Made by a program: the position numbers and the translations under genes
The notes under the pieces: model-generated
What the model was told of the DNA's origin: nothing
Databases searched by the model: none
The model's input: the letters and a program-made list of their open reading frames with translations, nothing else
Shown here: positions 18,570 through 27,152 of the stretch, one piece after another
How positions within the stretch are numbered: position 1 is the first letter of the stretch
Layout: the number at the start of each line of letters is the position of its first letter
Assembly: GCA_019635285.1 (NCBI GenBank)
Contig: JAHBZS010000018.1
Location: 1-64,000, forward strand
Reading direction: 5' to 3'
Length of the DNA: 64,000 bases
Origin: Rubrivivax sp.
Lineage (GTDB): Bacteria; Pseudomonadota; Gammaproteobacteria; Burkholderiales; Burkholderiaceae_C

Positions 18570-20717
18570 ATGAAGATGTTCAAAACCTATGGCTGTGCAG
18601 GCGTGGCAGCCGTCTTGGCCTTGTTCTCATCGGCCGGCTGGTCGGCCGGGCCCGGTTCCCCTCAAGGTGCCATCAGCCCCGCCCCGGCGTTTTCGATCCA
18701 GCAGCTGAACCAGGCGCCGGAAGACGACTGGCTCACCAACGGGGGCTCGCTGCGCAACCAGCGCTATTCCCCGCTGAAAGAGATCAACTCGAGCAACGTG
18801 CATCAGCTCAAGGGCGTATGGCTGACGCACCTCGATGGCTCGGGCGTCGCCAACAAGTACTCCGCGGAAGCGCAACCGCTCGAATACAACGGCGTGATCT
18901 ACGTGCCGACCGGCGCGGACGACGTGTTTGCGGTCAGCGTGGAAACCGGGAAGATCCTCTGGCGGTACCAGGCCCACCTCGAACAAACCATTTCCACGAT
19001 CTGTTGTGGCTGGCTCAGCCGCGGCGTGGCGCTCGGCGACGGCAAGGTCTACATCGGGCAGCTGAACGGCAAGCTGGTGGCCCTGGACCAGAGAACGGGC
19101 AAGAAGGTGTGGTCCACCCAGGCGGTGGAATGGAAGAAGGGCTACTCCTTGACCGCCGCGCCGCTGTACGTGGACGGCAAGGTCATCATCGGCAGCGCGG
19201 GCGGCGAGTACGGCATCCGCGGTCGCGTGATGGCCTTCGATGCGAAGTCGGGCAAGGAAGTCTGGCGCTTCTACACCATCCCCGGCCTCGGCGAGCCTGG
19301 CCACGACACCTGGCCCAAGACCGGTGACGCCTGGCTGCATGGCGGCGCGCCCGTGTGGCAGACGCCGTCGGTGGACCCTGAGCTTGGGCTGATCTACTTT
19401 TCCACCGGCAACGCCGGGCCCGACTACAACGGCTCCGAGCGCGAGGGCGACAACCTGTACGCCTCGTCGATCGTCGCGCTGGATCTGAAGACCGGCAAGT
19501 ACCGCTGGCACTTCCAGCTGGTGCACCACGACATCTGGGACTACGACGCGCCCAGCCCCACGGTGCTGTTCGACGCCACCATCGACGGCAAGCCGGTCAA
19601 AGGCATCGGCGAAGCCGCCAAGACCGGCTGGCTCTACCTGCTCGACCGCACCAACGGCAAGCCGATCTACCCGATCCCTGAAACGCCGGTGCCGCAGAAC
19701 GCCAACCAGAAGACCTCGCCGACGCAACCGATTCCGTCGCTGGCGCCTTTCGCCACCCATGTGCCGACGCCCGAGCAGGTGGCCCGCGTCAAGGCGGTCG
19801 CCGGCGTGGACAAGGCCATCGTGTCCGAGCGCATCTTCACGCCGTTCTGGAAAGACCTGGTGGTCGTCGCCCCCGGTGCGGCCGGTGGCACCAACTGGCC
19901 CCCGTCCAGCTACGACCCCGTCAACAACCTCTTCTTCGTGTGCGGGCAGGACAGCGTCGCAGGCGTGACCTCGGACACCGAAGATGCCCCGAAGCGAGGT
20001 GCGAACGGTGCTGCGGGGCTCGCGATGGGATCCACCGGCGCCCTGGGCAACGGCTTCCACAGCGCGGGTTACTTTGTGGCCTTCAACGTCGTGACGGGCA
20101 AGGTCGCCTGGGAAAAGCGCTATCCCACCTCCTGCTACTCAGGCTCGGTGGCTACCGCGGGCAACCTGGTGTTTGTCGGTGCCAACTCCGGCGAGTTGCA
20201 AGCCTACGAGGCCACCACCGGCAAGGAACTCTGGAAGTTCCAGACCGGCGCGGGCGCCAACAACACGGCCACGGTGTTCCAGCACAAGGGCAAGCAATAT
20301 GTGGCGTTCTACGCGGGCGGCAACGCGCTGGCAGCCACCGCCCACGGCGACAACCTCTGGCTGTTCGCGCTGGACGGCACGCTGGGCGAAGTGGCCGCAG
20401 GCAAGGGCGGACACGCCTTGCTCCATGCGGGGGAAAAGGCGCCCGCACCCACGCCCGTCACGCAACTGCCTGGCAACCCCGCCGCCGGGGCCAAGGTCTT
20501 CGCGCAAAACTGCGCGGTCTGTCACGGCGCGCAAGGCCTGGGCGGCAACGGTGGCCCCAACCTGACCACCATCCCCTCCGCCAAGCTGCCCGCCACCGTG
20601 CGCGAGCACGTCACCAACGGCGGCAAGGTCATGCCCCCGTTCAGGAGCGAACTGAGCGCGCAAGACATTGCCAACGTGTCGTCGTATGTGATCAAGGACA
20701 TCACCCACGGCAAATGA
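18570..20717 (+). CDS. PQQ-dependent quinohemoprotein dehydrogenase with C-terminal cytochrome c
   Basis: 715-residue periplasmic quinohemoprotein. A signal peptide (residues 1-26) leads into an eight-bladed PQQ propeller with W-motif repeats such as GKILWRYQAH, GKEVWRFYTI and GKELWKFQTG. The vicinal disulfide Cys145-Cys146 (TICCGW) caps PQQ. The catalytic Asp is probably Asp324 in DIWDYDAP, with another Asp two residues on. A cytochrome c domain follows from about residue 630, with CAVCH at 648-652 and a Met ligand likely in GKVMPPF. This is the type II alcohol-dehydrogenase layout (donor to cytochrome c). No pqq biosynthesis genes are nearby. The substrate is unknown. Confidence 0.9.
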   Translation: MKMFKTYGCAGVAAVLALFSSAGWSAGPGSPQGAISPAPAFSIQQLNQAPEDDWLTNGGSLRNQRYSPLKEINSSNVHQLKGVWLTHLDGSGVANKYSAEAQPLEYNGVIYVPTGADDVFAVSVETGKILWRYQAHLEQTISTICCGWLSRGVALGDGKVYIGQLNGKLVALDQRTGKKVWSTQAVEWKKGYSLTAAPLYVDGKVIIGSAGGEYGIRGRVMAFDAKSGKEVWRFYTIPGLGEPGHDTWPKTGDAWLHGGAPVWQTPSVDPELGLIYFSTGNAGPDYNGSEREGDNLYASSIVALDLKTGKYRWHFQLVHHDIWDYDAPSPTVLFDATIDGKPVKGIGEAAKTGWLYLLDRTNGKPIYPIPETPVPQNANQKTSPTQPIPSLAPFATHVPTPEQVARVKAVAGVDKAIVSERIFTPFWKDLVVVAPGAAGGTNWPPSSYDPVNNLFFVCGQDSVAGVTSDTEDAPKRGANGAAGLAMGSTGALGNGFHSAGYFVAFNVVTGKVAWEKRYPTSCYSGSVATAGNLVFVGANSGELQAYEATTGKELWKFQTGAGANNTATVFQHKGKQYVAFYAGGNALAATAHGDNLWLFALDGTLGEVAAGKGGHALLHAGEKAPAPTPVTQLPGNPAAGAKVFAQNCAVCHGAQGLGGNGGPNLTTIPSAKLPATVREHVTNGGKVMPPFRSELSAQDIANVSSYVIKDITHGK

Positions 20718-20963
20718 GCGTGCATTGACCTGCAACGGCGCCTGCGGCCAGCCCCAGGCGCCTGCGGCTTGACCCGCGGGCCGCGCTGGCCAGCGACCAG
20801 TCACCGGAGATGGTGCAAGCCGCCATCTCCGGTCGAACGGACCGTCCGCAACTGGCCGCACGGCGCCCGACACTTCACGATCGCTGCGCGTGCAGCCTGG
20901 GGCCGGCGCGCCCGGCAAGCCGACGTCGCACAATGCGCGCTCCTTTCACCGAGCCCGCCGGCG

Positions 20964-21635
20964 ATGATCACCGTCCACCACCTCGAACATTCGCGCTCGC
21001 AGCGCGTCCTGTGGCTGCTCGAAGAGCTGGCGCTGCCCTATCAGATCCAGCACTACAAGCGCGACCCGAAGACCAGCCTGGCGCCGCCCGAACTGCGGCG
21101 CGTGCATCCGCTGGGCAAGTCGCCGGTGATCAGCGACGGCGAGCACACGGTGGCCGAATCGGGCGCGATCATCGAGTACCTGGTCGAGCGCCACGGCCAC
21201 GGCCGGCTGCGTCCGCCGGCCGGCAGCGACGCCCGACTGCGCTACACCTACTGGCTGCACTTCGCCGAGGGTTCGGCGATGCCGCCGCTGCTGCTGACCC
21301 TGGTCTTCGACAAGGTGAAGAGCGCGCCGATGCCCTTCTTCGTCAAGCCCATCGCGCGCGGCATCGCCGGCAAGGTGATGTCCGGCTTCGTCACGCCCAA
21401 CCTGAAGAGCCAGCTCGACTTCATGGAGGCCGAACTGCAGCAGCGTCCGTGGTTCGCCGGTGACGAGTTCAGCGCCGCCGACGTGCAGATGAGCTTCCCG
21501 CTGGAAGCCGCGGCGCAGCGCGCCGGCCTGGACGCCAGCCGGCCGCGGTTGATGGACTTCTTGAAGCGCATCCACGCGCGGTCGGCCTACCAGCGCGCGC
21601 TGCAGCGCGGCGGGCCCTACAGCTTCGCCGACTGA
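20964..21635 (+). CDS. Glutathione S-transferase family protein
   Basis: 223-residue cytosolic GST. The thioredoxin-like N-terminal domain reads MITVHHLEHSRSQRVLWLLE, with the conserved cis-Pro segment GKSPVISDG and the AESGAIIEYLVE helix. The helical C-terminal domain contains FAGDEFSAADVQMSFPLEAA, the usual N-capping motif. The ATG at 20964 fits the family start, although the frame is open upstream. It sits convergent to ureD with 10 bases between stops. Substrate unknown. Confidence 0.9.
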   Translation: MITVHHLEHSRSQRVLWLLEELALPYQIQHYKRDPKTSLAPPELRRVHPLGKSPVISDGEHTVAESGAIIEYLVERHGHGRLRPPAGSDARLRYTYWLHFAEGSAMPPLLLTLVFDKVKSAPMPFFVKPIARGIAGKVMSGFVTPNLKSQLDFMEAELQQRPWFAGDEFSAADVQMSFPLEAAAQRAGLDASRPRLMDFLKRIHARSAYQRALQRGGPYSFAD

Positions 21636-21645
21636 CGGCCCGCGC

Positions 21646-22479
21646 TCAGGTGCGCCACACGCGCGGCGGCGTGGCGGCCAGGCCCCACGCGGCGCCGCGC
21701 CAGGCGGCCCACACCTCGCGCAGCAGTTGCATCGCCGGCTCGACGCGCGGCGCCAGCACGCGCAGCACCACCACCTGCTCGTTGGGTGCGGTGGCGCCGG
21801 CGTGCGACGCCAGCTCGGCCTGCGCCGAAGTGCTGGCGCGCGCCGCGTCCAGCAACGCCTCGCGCCGCGCCGACGGCAGCGCGGACCCGGCGGCGAACCA
21901 CAGCGTGGCCAGCACGCGCCGGCCGGCCCAGCCCAACGGCGAGTCCAGCAGCGCCGTGTCCGCGGCGTCGATGCCGCCGCGCTCCAGCCAGCGGCCCGGC
22001 AGCTCCAGCTGCTGCAGGAAGTGCCCCTGCGCGAAGGCCTGTCCGGCGGCCGGCAGGCCCAGCGCGAGCACGTCCCAGCCAATCATCTCGGCGCCCGCCG
22101 CCAGCTCGAAGCGCAGGCTGTTGTGCGCCTGGCAGGCGCTGTAGGCGAGGGTCTCCATCGGCAGCCATTCCAGCCGCGCGCCGTCCGCCAGGCGGGCGCG
22201 CACCGTCTGCAGCGAGGTCTCGCCGGCGCTGCGGTAGAAGCGCGTTGCGCCGGGCGTGGTGATCAGCGCATGGCAGTGCCGTTCCAGCCGCGCGTCCAGC
22301 GCCAGCACGTCGCCGCCGACGATGCCGCCCGGCGGGTGCACCAGCACGTGGTGGCAGATGGCCGGGCCTTCGGGATACAGCCGCTGCAGCACGCGCAGCG
22401 GGCCTTCATGGCGGTCGAGCGCGCCGGTGCCGTGGCCATCGTGGGTGTAGTGCAGGTGCAGCTTGGCGTGCCAGGGCAT
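21646..22479 (-). CDS. ureD: Urease accessory protein UreD
   Basis: 277-residue UreD (UreH), scaffold for the UreD-UreF-UreG nickel-insertion complex. Diagnostic motifs: LHLHYTHDGHGTG, PEGPAICHHVLVHPPGGIVGG, TPGATRFYRS and QAHNSLRFELAAGAEMIGWDVLALG. The start MPWHAKLHL was chosen because upstream residues lack similarity. In most Burkholderiales ureD is followed directly by ureABC and ureEFG; here it stands alone about 15 kb from ureE, with no ureABC in the window. Confidence 0.95.
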   Translation of the reverse strand: MPWHAKLHLHYTHDGHGTGALDRHEGPLRVLQRLYPEGPAICHHVLVHPPGGIVGGDVLALDARLERHCHALITTPGATRFYRSAGETSLQTVRARLADGARLEWLPMETLAYSACQAHNSLRFELAAGAEMIGWDVLALGLPAAGQAFAQGHFLQQLELPGRWLERGGIDAADTALLDSPLGWAGRRVLATLWFAAGSALPSARREALLDAARASTSAQAELASHAGATAPNEQVVVLRVLAPRVEPAMQLLREVWAAWRGAAWGLAATPPRVWRT

Positions 22480-22531
22480 GGGCGCTATTCCACCATGAGC
22501 GCCATGACCTCGCGTTGCCGCGCGGTGCCGC

Positions 22532-23017
22532 TTATCGCGCGTGCCAGAAGCGGCGGTGCAGCGCCGCGATCTCTTCTTCGACCTCCACCACCGGCCCCCA
22601 CACCTGCAGCGCCTTCTGCCCGCGCGCGAACACCTCGCGGCAGGGCAGGTCCAGCGTCGGGTTTTCGGCATGGTTGCCGGTGAGCTCCAGCAGGCGGCGC
22701 TCGCTCATGCCGTAGACCAGCTGGCCGATGTGCGCCCAGTACTGCGTGCCCGCGCACATGGCGCAGGGCTCGACGGTGGTGTACAGCGTGCAGCCCCACA
22801 GCAGGTCGGGCGCGAACTGCCGCGAGGCCTCGCGCGCCAGCACCGCCTCGGCATGGTTGACGCTGTCGACGTTGCGCTGTTCCAGCAGCACCGTCTCGCC
22901 GTCGGGCGCGACCAGCAGGGCGCCGAAGGGATGGTGGCCGGCGTCCATCGCCGCGCGTGCCACGTCGTTGGCGCGGCGCAGGTGGCGCAGCTGCTGTGCG
23001 AGGGTCGGTTCGCTCAT
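22532..23017 (-). CDS. Nucleoside/guanine deaminase (cytidine-deaminase superfamily)
   Basis: 161-residue zinc deaminase. The catalytic HAE (His55, Glu57 in NHAEAVL) and the zinc cysteines of PCAMC (Cys85, Cys88) are present. Size and the C-terminal region resemble bacterial guanine deaminase-like and tRNA-adenosine-deaminase-like nucleoside deaminases. It is placed one base after the ABC permease gene in the same direction, at the edge of a purine catabolism region, so a purine base such as guanine is a plausible substrate; this is inference. Confidence 0.85.
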   Translation of the reverse strand: MSEPTLAQQLRHLRRANDVARAAMDAGHHPFGALLVAPDGETVLLEQRNVDSVNHAEAVLAREASRQFAPDLLWGCTLYTTVEPCAMCAGTQYWAHIGQLVYGMSERRLLELTGNHAENPTLDLPCREVFARGQKALQVWGPVVEVEEEIAALHRRFWHAR

Positions 23018-23018
23018 G

Positions 23019-23783
23019 TCAGTGCCCCTGTGAGCCGCGGTGCGCCCAGGCGGTGGTGCGCTTCTCGATCACCGAGAACAGCTCGTACATGGCCATGGCC
23101 ATGATGCCCACCACCACCAGGCCGCTGAAGGCCAGGCCCATCTGCATCGAGCTGCCGGCGCTGATCAGCAGGTAGCCGATGCCTTCGTTGCTGGCCGTCA
23201 TCTCCGACACCGTGGTGCCGACGAAGGCCAGCGTGATGGCCACCTTGAGCGAGCCGTAGAAGTAGGGCATCGAGCGCGGCAGGCCCACCTTGATGAGCAC
23301 GTCCCAGCGCTTGGCGCCCAGCACGCGCAGCACGTCTTCCAGCTCCGGTTCCAGCGTGGCCAGGCCGGTGGCGATGTTGACCATGATGGGGAAGAAGCTG
23401 ATGAGGAACGCGGTGAGGATGGCCGGGCCGGCGCCGATGCCGAACCAGACCACCAGGATCGGAATGAAGGCCGCCTTGGGCAGCGCGTTGAAGGCCGTCA
23501 TCAACGGGTACATGGCGTTGTAGGCCAGCCGCGAGCTGCCCATCAGGAAGCCCAGCAGCACGCCGACGACGATGGCGATGCCGAAGCCGATCATCGTCAC
23601 CCAGAAGGTGCGCCAGGCATGCCCGAGGATCGTGGCCCGGTGCTCCCAGGTCTGCTCGACGATGCGCGCCGGGCTGGGAAAGATGAACTCGCTGACGTGG
23701 AAGGCGCTGCAGATCAGCTGCCACAGCGCCAGGATGGCCACCAGCAGGATCAGCGGCGCAAAGCGCTCGAGCTTCGATTTCAT
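23019..23783 (-). CDS. ABC transporter permease (SsuC/TauC/NrtB family)
   Basis: 254-residue inner-membrane permease with six hydrophobic segments and the BPD_transp_1 coupling motif at EDVLRVLGAKRWDVLIKVGLP. The ATG overlaps the stop of the ATPase gene (ATGA). Together with the ATPase upstream and the NMT1-like binding protein at 25326-26375 it forms an importer of the nitrate/sulfonate/thiamine-precursor class. Context among purine genes suggests a purine, ureide or pyrimidine-like substrate, which the sequence cannot prove. Confidence 0.9.
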   Translation of the reverse strand: MKSKLERFAPLILLVAILALWQLICSAFHVSEFIFPSPARIVEQTWEHRATILGHAWRTFWVTMIGFGIAIVVGVLLGFLMGSSRLAYNAMYPLMTAFNALPKAAFIPILVVWFGIGAGPAILTAFLISFFPIMVNIATGLATLEPELEDVLRVLGAKRWDVLIKVGLPRSMPYFYGSLKVAITLAFVGTTVSEMTASNEGIGYLLISAGSSMQMGLAFSGLVVVGIMAMAMYELFSVIEKRTTAWAHRGSQGH

Positions 23784-24616
23784 TGCGGCAGCCCTCCGGC
23801 GACGGCGTCCACCGGCTTGCCGGCCTTGGGGCGTTGGGCACCGATGTGGCCGCGCAGCTCGTGCACGATGTCGGTGAAGCGCGGCGTGTAGGTGATCTCC
23901 AGGTCGCGCGGGCGCGGCAGGTCGATCTGCCGCTTGATCAGGATGCGCCCCGGGCTCTTGCTCATCACGTACACCGTGTCGGCCAGGAACACGCTCTCGC
24001 GCAGGTCGTGCGTGACCAGGATGACGTTGAACTTCTGCGCCGCCTGCAGGTCGCGCATCGCGCACCACAGCTCCTCGCGCGTGAAGGCGTCCAGCGCGCC
24101 GAAGGGTTCGTCCAGCAGCAGCATCTTCGGCTCGTGCACCAGCGCGCGGCAGATGCTGGCGCGCTGCTGCATGCCGCCCGACAGCTGCCACGGGAACTTG
24201 TCCTCGTAGCCGCCCAGGCCCACGCTGTGCAGCAGGCTGCGCGCCTTGGCCACGTATTCGTCGCGCTTGGCGCGGAAGTTGGAGCGGTAGGGCTCGACGA
24301 TCTCCAGCGGCAGCAGCACGTTGTCCAGGGTCGTGCGCCAGGGCAGCAGGCTGGGTGCCTGGAAGGCCATGCCGCTGATCTTCAGCGGCCCCGTCACCGG
24401 CTGGCCGTCGATGTGGATCGTGCCCTTGCTCGGCATGTTCAGCCCGGTGGTCAGCTTCATGAAGGTGCTCTTGCCGCAGCCGGACGGGCCGACGATGGCG
24501 ATGAACTCGCCCTGGTCCATCTGCAGCGTGAGGTCCTCGACCGCATAGTGGCCCTGGGCCAGCAATTGCTTGTTGTAGGCGAGCCAGACATGCTGGAAGT
24601 CGACGAAATGCGTCAT
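23780..24616 (-). CDS. ABC transporter ATPase (SsuB/TauB/NrtD family)
   Basis: 278-residue ATPase. Walker A GPSGCGKST, Q-loop AFQAPSLLPWRT, signature LSGGMQQRASICRAL, Walker B LLLDEPFGALDAFT and the H-loop VTHDLRES are intact. Typical for the nitrate/sulfonate/taurine importer class. The C-terminal extension of about 40 residues (ITYTPRFTDIVHELRGHIG) is common in this group. It is translationally coupled to the permease. Confidence 0.92.
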   Translation of the reverse strand: MTHFVDFQHVWLAYNKQLLAQGHYAVEDLTLQMDQGEFIAIVGPSGCGKSTFMKLTTGLNMPSKGTIHIDGQPVTGPLKISGMAFQAPSLLPWRTTLDNVLLPLEIVEPYRSNFRAKRDEYVAKARSLLHSVGLGGYEDKFPWQLSGGMQQRASICRALVHEPKMLLLDEPFGALDAFTREELWCAMRDLQAAQKFNVILVTHDLRESVFLADTVYVMSKSPGRILIKRQIDLPRPRDLEITYTPRFTDIVHELRGHIGAQRPKAGKPVDAVAGGLPQ

Positions 24617-24761
24617 GGTGTGGCGAGGGTGGGACCGATGATGGATAGCAACTGCTGCGCCAGATCCGGGGCGCTAAAGCAAGCCTTCAGCCAGAGGCGG
24701 AGATAATGCGCCGCCCGTTGGGGGTATCCGGCCCTTTGTTTCAACTGTCCTGTCCAAGCTC

Positions 24762-25289
24762 ATGCGCTTCACTCCACTGGCGGCTCCGCTGCTTTCACTG
24801 ACGCTGGCCGTCCTGCCCGTGGCTGCCGGCGCGCAAGCGCAGGAGCCCGACAAGACCCCCAAGGCGGCGGCCACCGACGGCGACTACTGGCGCCTGATGG
24901 GCTCGCCCTACACGGTGCACTACCACAAGGACACCGACAACGAGCACCAGCCCGTCTACATGATCGGCCTGGAGCGCCAGCGCAGCGACGGCTGGGTCTG
25001 GGGCGGCACCTACTTCAGCAACTCCTTCGGCCAGCCCAGCGGCTACGTCTATGTGGGCGAGAAGGTGATGGGCTTCAGCCGCTGGGACAAGCTGTTCTTC
25101 CAGTGGACCGCGGGCATCCTGTATGGCTACAAAGAGCCCTACGAAGACAAGGTGCCCTTCAACCACAACGGCTTCTCGCCCGGCGTGACGGCGAGCCTGG
25201 GCTGGCAGTTCACGCGCGAGTTCTCGATGCAGGCCATCGCGCTGGGCGCCGCGGGTCTGATGTTCCAGGCGGCCTGGGACTTTCGCTGA
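24762..25289 (+). CDS. Predicted outer-membrane beta-barrel protein, function unknown
   Basis: 175-residue exported protein with a signal peptide (about residues 1-24, ending AGAQAQ). The mature part is rich in aromatic residues and short amphipathic strands (PVYMIGLERQRSDGWVWGGT, SNSFGQPSGYVYVGEKV, FFQWTAGILYGYKEPYEDK) and ends in a strand with terminal Phe-Arg, as expected of a small beta-barrel. Similar Burkholderiales proteins are often labelled glycerol-3-phosphate transporter-like without proof. It is divergent from the ABC ATPase gene. Confidence 0.7.
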   Translation: MRFTPLAAPLLSLTLAVLPVAAGAQAQEPDKTPKAAATDGDYWRLMGSPYTVHYHKDTDNEHQPVYMIGLERQRSDGWVWGGTYFSNSFGQPSGYVYVGEKVMGFSRWDKLFFQWTAGILYGYKEPYEDKVPFNHNGFSPGVTASLGWQFTREFSMQAIALGAAGLMFQAAWDFR

Positions 25290-25325
25290 CCCATCGCCCG
25301 CCGGCGCCCGCGCCATGGCGCGCGC

Positions 25326-26375
25326 CTACTTCTTCGCGACGGCGAAGATGTTGCGGTCGGCCTCGCTGGGCAGCAGCGTGCCGTTCCACACCGCGGTCGG
25401 GTTGATGCGTTCCTTGGTGCCGAAGGCATCGGACACCTGGCTGGCCATCAGGCTCAGGCGCGGCGCCAGCGCGTTGCCGAAGCCTTCGGCCTTGGTGTCG
25501 GGCGTCAGCACGGTGGCGTCCAGGCACATCTTCAGCCGACGCAACTCCAACTCGTCGTTGATGATGCCGTCGCGTGCCTTGACGGTGGCGATCGCCGCCT
25601 TCGGGTCGGCGATCACGTCCTTCACGCCTTTGCTGAAGGCCTTGAGGAAGCGCTTCACCGCTTCGGGGTTCTTCTTCAGGAACTCCTCGCCGACGATGAC
25701 CACGTTGCCGTACAGCTTGACGCCGTATTGCGGATAGGGCAGCGTGACGATCTCGTCGGCCTTCACGCCGCGCGCCTCGAGGTTGAGGATCGAGGTGAAG
25801 GAGAAGCCGGTGATGGCGTCGATGTCGCCGCGCACCAGCATGGTCTCGCGCAGCGGCGGGTCCATCGAGGTCCAGGCCACGTTGCTGATGTTGTTGGCCT
25901 TGGCGAAGATCGGGAAGGCCTTGCGCCCGGCGTCGAATACCGGCGCGCCCAGCTTCTTGCCGCTCAGATCGGCCGGGGCCTTGATGCCGCTCTTCTTCAG
26001 CGCCATCATCGCCGCCGGCGTGTTGTTGTAGACCATCATCACCGCCACCGGCTTGTTCGGCGCGGTGGGGTTGTTGGCGTGGAACTCCATCAGCGCCGCC
26101 AGGTCGGCGAAGCCCATGTCGTAGGTGCCCGAGGCCACCCGCGTGACCGTGCCACCCGAGCCGTTGCCGGCGTCGATGGTCACGTTCAAGCCCTCGGCCT
26201 TGAAGTAGCCCTTGGCGGCAGGCACCAGGAACAGCGCGGCCGGCCCTTCGAAGCGCCAGTCGAGCTGGAACTTGACCGGCGTCTCCTGCGCACGGGCGGC
26301 GGGCAGGGCGGCGGCGCCTAGGGTGGCCGCCAGGAGCGCCAGGCCGCGGCGCCGGCTGAAGGACAGAAACTGCAT
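25326..26375 (-). CDS. ABC transporter substrate-binding protein (NMT1/SsuA-like)
   Basis: 349-residue periplasmic binding protein. The signal peptide (FSRRRGLALLAATLGAAALP ending ARAQ) contains twin Arg but looks Sec-compatible. The mature domain starts VKFQLDWRFEGPAALFLVPA, the NMT1/THI5-like pattern, with AKGYFKAEGLNVTIDAGNGS typical of this fold. It serves the ABC importer at 23019-24616, from which the beta-barrel gene separates it. An ordinary ribosome-binding site (GGAG) lies upstream. Confidence 0.9.
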   Translation of the reverse strand: MQFLSFSRRRGLALLAATLGAAALPAARAQETPVKFQLDWRFEGPAALFLVPAAKGYFKAEGLNVTIDAGNGSGGTVTRVASGTYDMGFADLAALMEFHANNPTAPNKPVAVMMVYNNTPAAMMALKKSGIKAPADLSGKKLGAPVFDAGRKAFPIFAKANNISNVAWTSMDPPLRETMLVRGDIDAITGFSFTSILNLEARGVKADEIVTLPYPQYGVKLYGNVVIVGEEFLKKNPEAVKRFLKAFSKGVKDVIADPKAAIATVKARDGIINDELELRRLKMCLDATVLTPDTKAEGFGNALAPRLSLMASQVSDAFGTKERINPTAVWNGTLLPSEADRNIFAVAKK

Positions 26376-27152
26376 CGTGACTCCAGGGAGGTGAATGGAT
26401 GGTCCGGAACAGCAAATTCTGTGCGCAGGCCCTGCACCAGGAAAATCGGGTCAAGCACTCATCTGGGGCACGGCCTGGCCGATTTGCCCAATACCTGGGT
26501 CCTGCGCCCGCTTTCGGCGCATAGCGGCCGCTCGTTGACTTCATGCGTGCCAGCCGTGGCGCGAGGCCGCGGGCGGATCGCCGTCAGGGCTTCGATGCGA
26601 CGCCCCGCCCGGTGGGCGGGGTCCCCTGCGATGCTCGCGCCCATGGCCTCGTCGCCAACTCACTGCGCGAACTGCGTTCGCTCCGTTCAGACAGTCGCGA
26701 CGAAGTCAGAGGTTGAGGCGCGCTGCGCGCGCTGGCCATGGGCGCTGCGCTTCTCGGCGTCGCATAGGCGCCCTGCCGTCGATCCGCCCGCGGCCTGGGC
26801 CAGCGCACGTGGTGTTCGCCGCGAACACCACAGGGGCCACGACCTCGCGTCAGGCGGCACCTGGCAGGGGCGATTTCTGCGGCGACGAGGAGCGCAGCGC
26901 CGGGGTCGGCGCGCGTAGCGCGCTTCGTCATCTGACTCGCCGATACTGTTTGAACGTAGCGCCTGCCAAGGCGCGAAGTGAGTTATCGGCGCGACCCCGG
27001 GGCGAGCACCGCAGTGCAGTCGGTCCGAATGGCCGACCGCCGCAGCATGAGCGCCTGGCAGGTGCCGCCTGGCGCGATGCGCTGAAACCCCGCAAGAACG
27101 GCTGTGGGCTTCGACCGCTATGCGCCGAGAACCGCCGGCGACCGGACGCGAG
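26376..27152. repeat. 777-bp non-coding region with nested inverted repeats
   Basis: No credible gene. Within it: an 8-bp perfect hairpin CCCCGCCC-GGT-GGGCGGGG at 26603-26621; a perfect 10-bp hairpin GTGGTGTTCG-CCG-CGAACACCAC at 26809-26831; and a long imperfect palindrome whose outer arms at 26847-26868 and 27054-27075 match as inverted copies at 20 of 22 positions, with further inner arms (CGCCGATA at 26938-26945 versus TATCGGCG at 26984-26991). Translations give Ser/Glu/Arg repeats such as SERSERSSRSELA, a pattern I recall from spurious small ORFs in related genomes, which would fit a dispersed intergenic repeat. Confidence 0.6.

Noticed and set aside
26584-26931. 115-codon ORF with SERSERSSRSELA
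   Set aside because: Low-complexity translation over an inverted-repeat region, no start signal; treated as part of an intergenic repeat.
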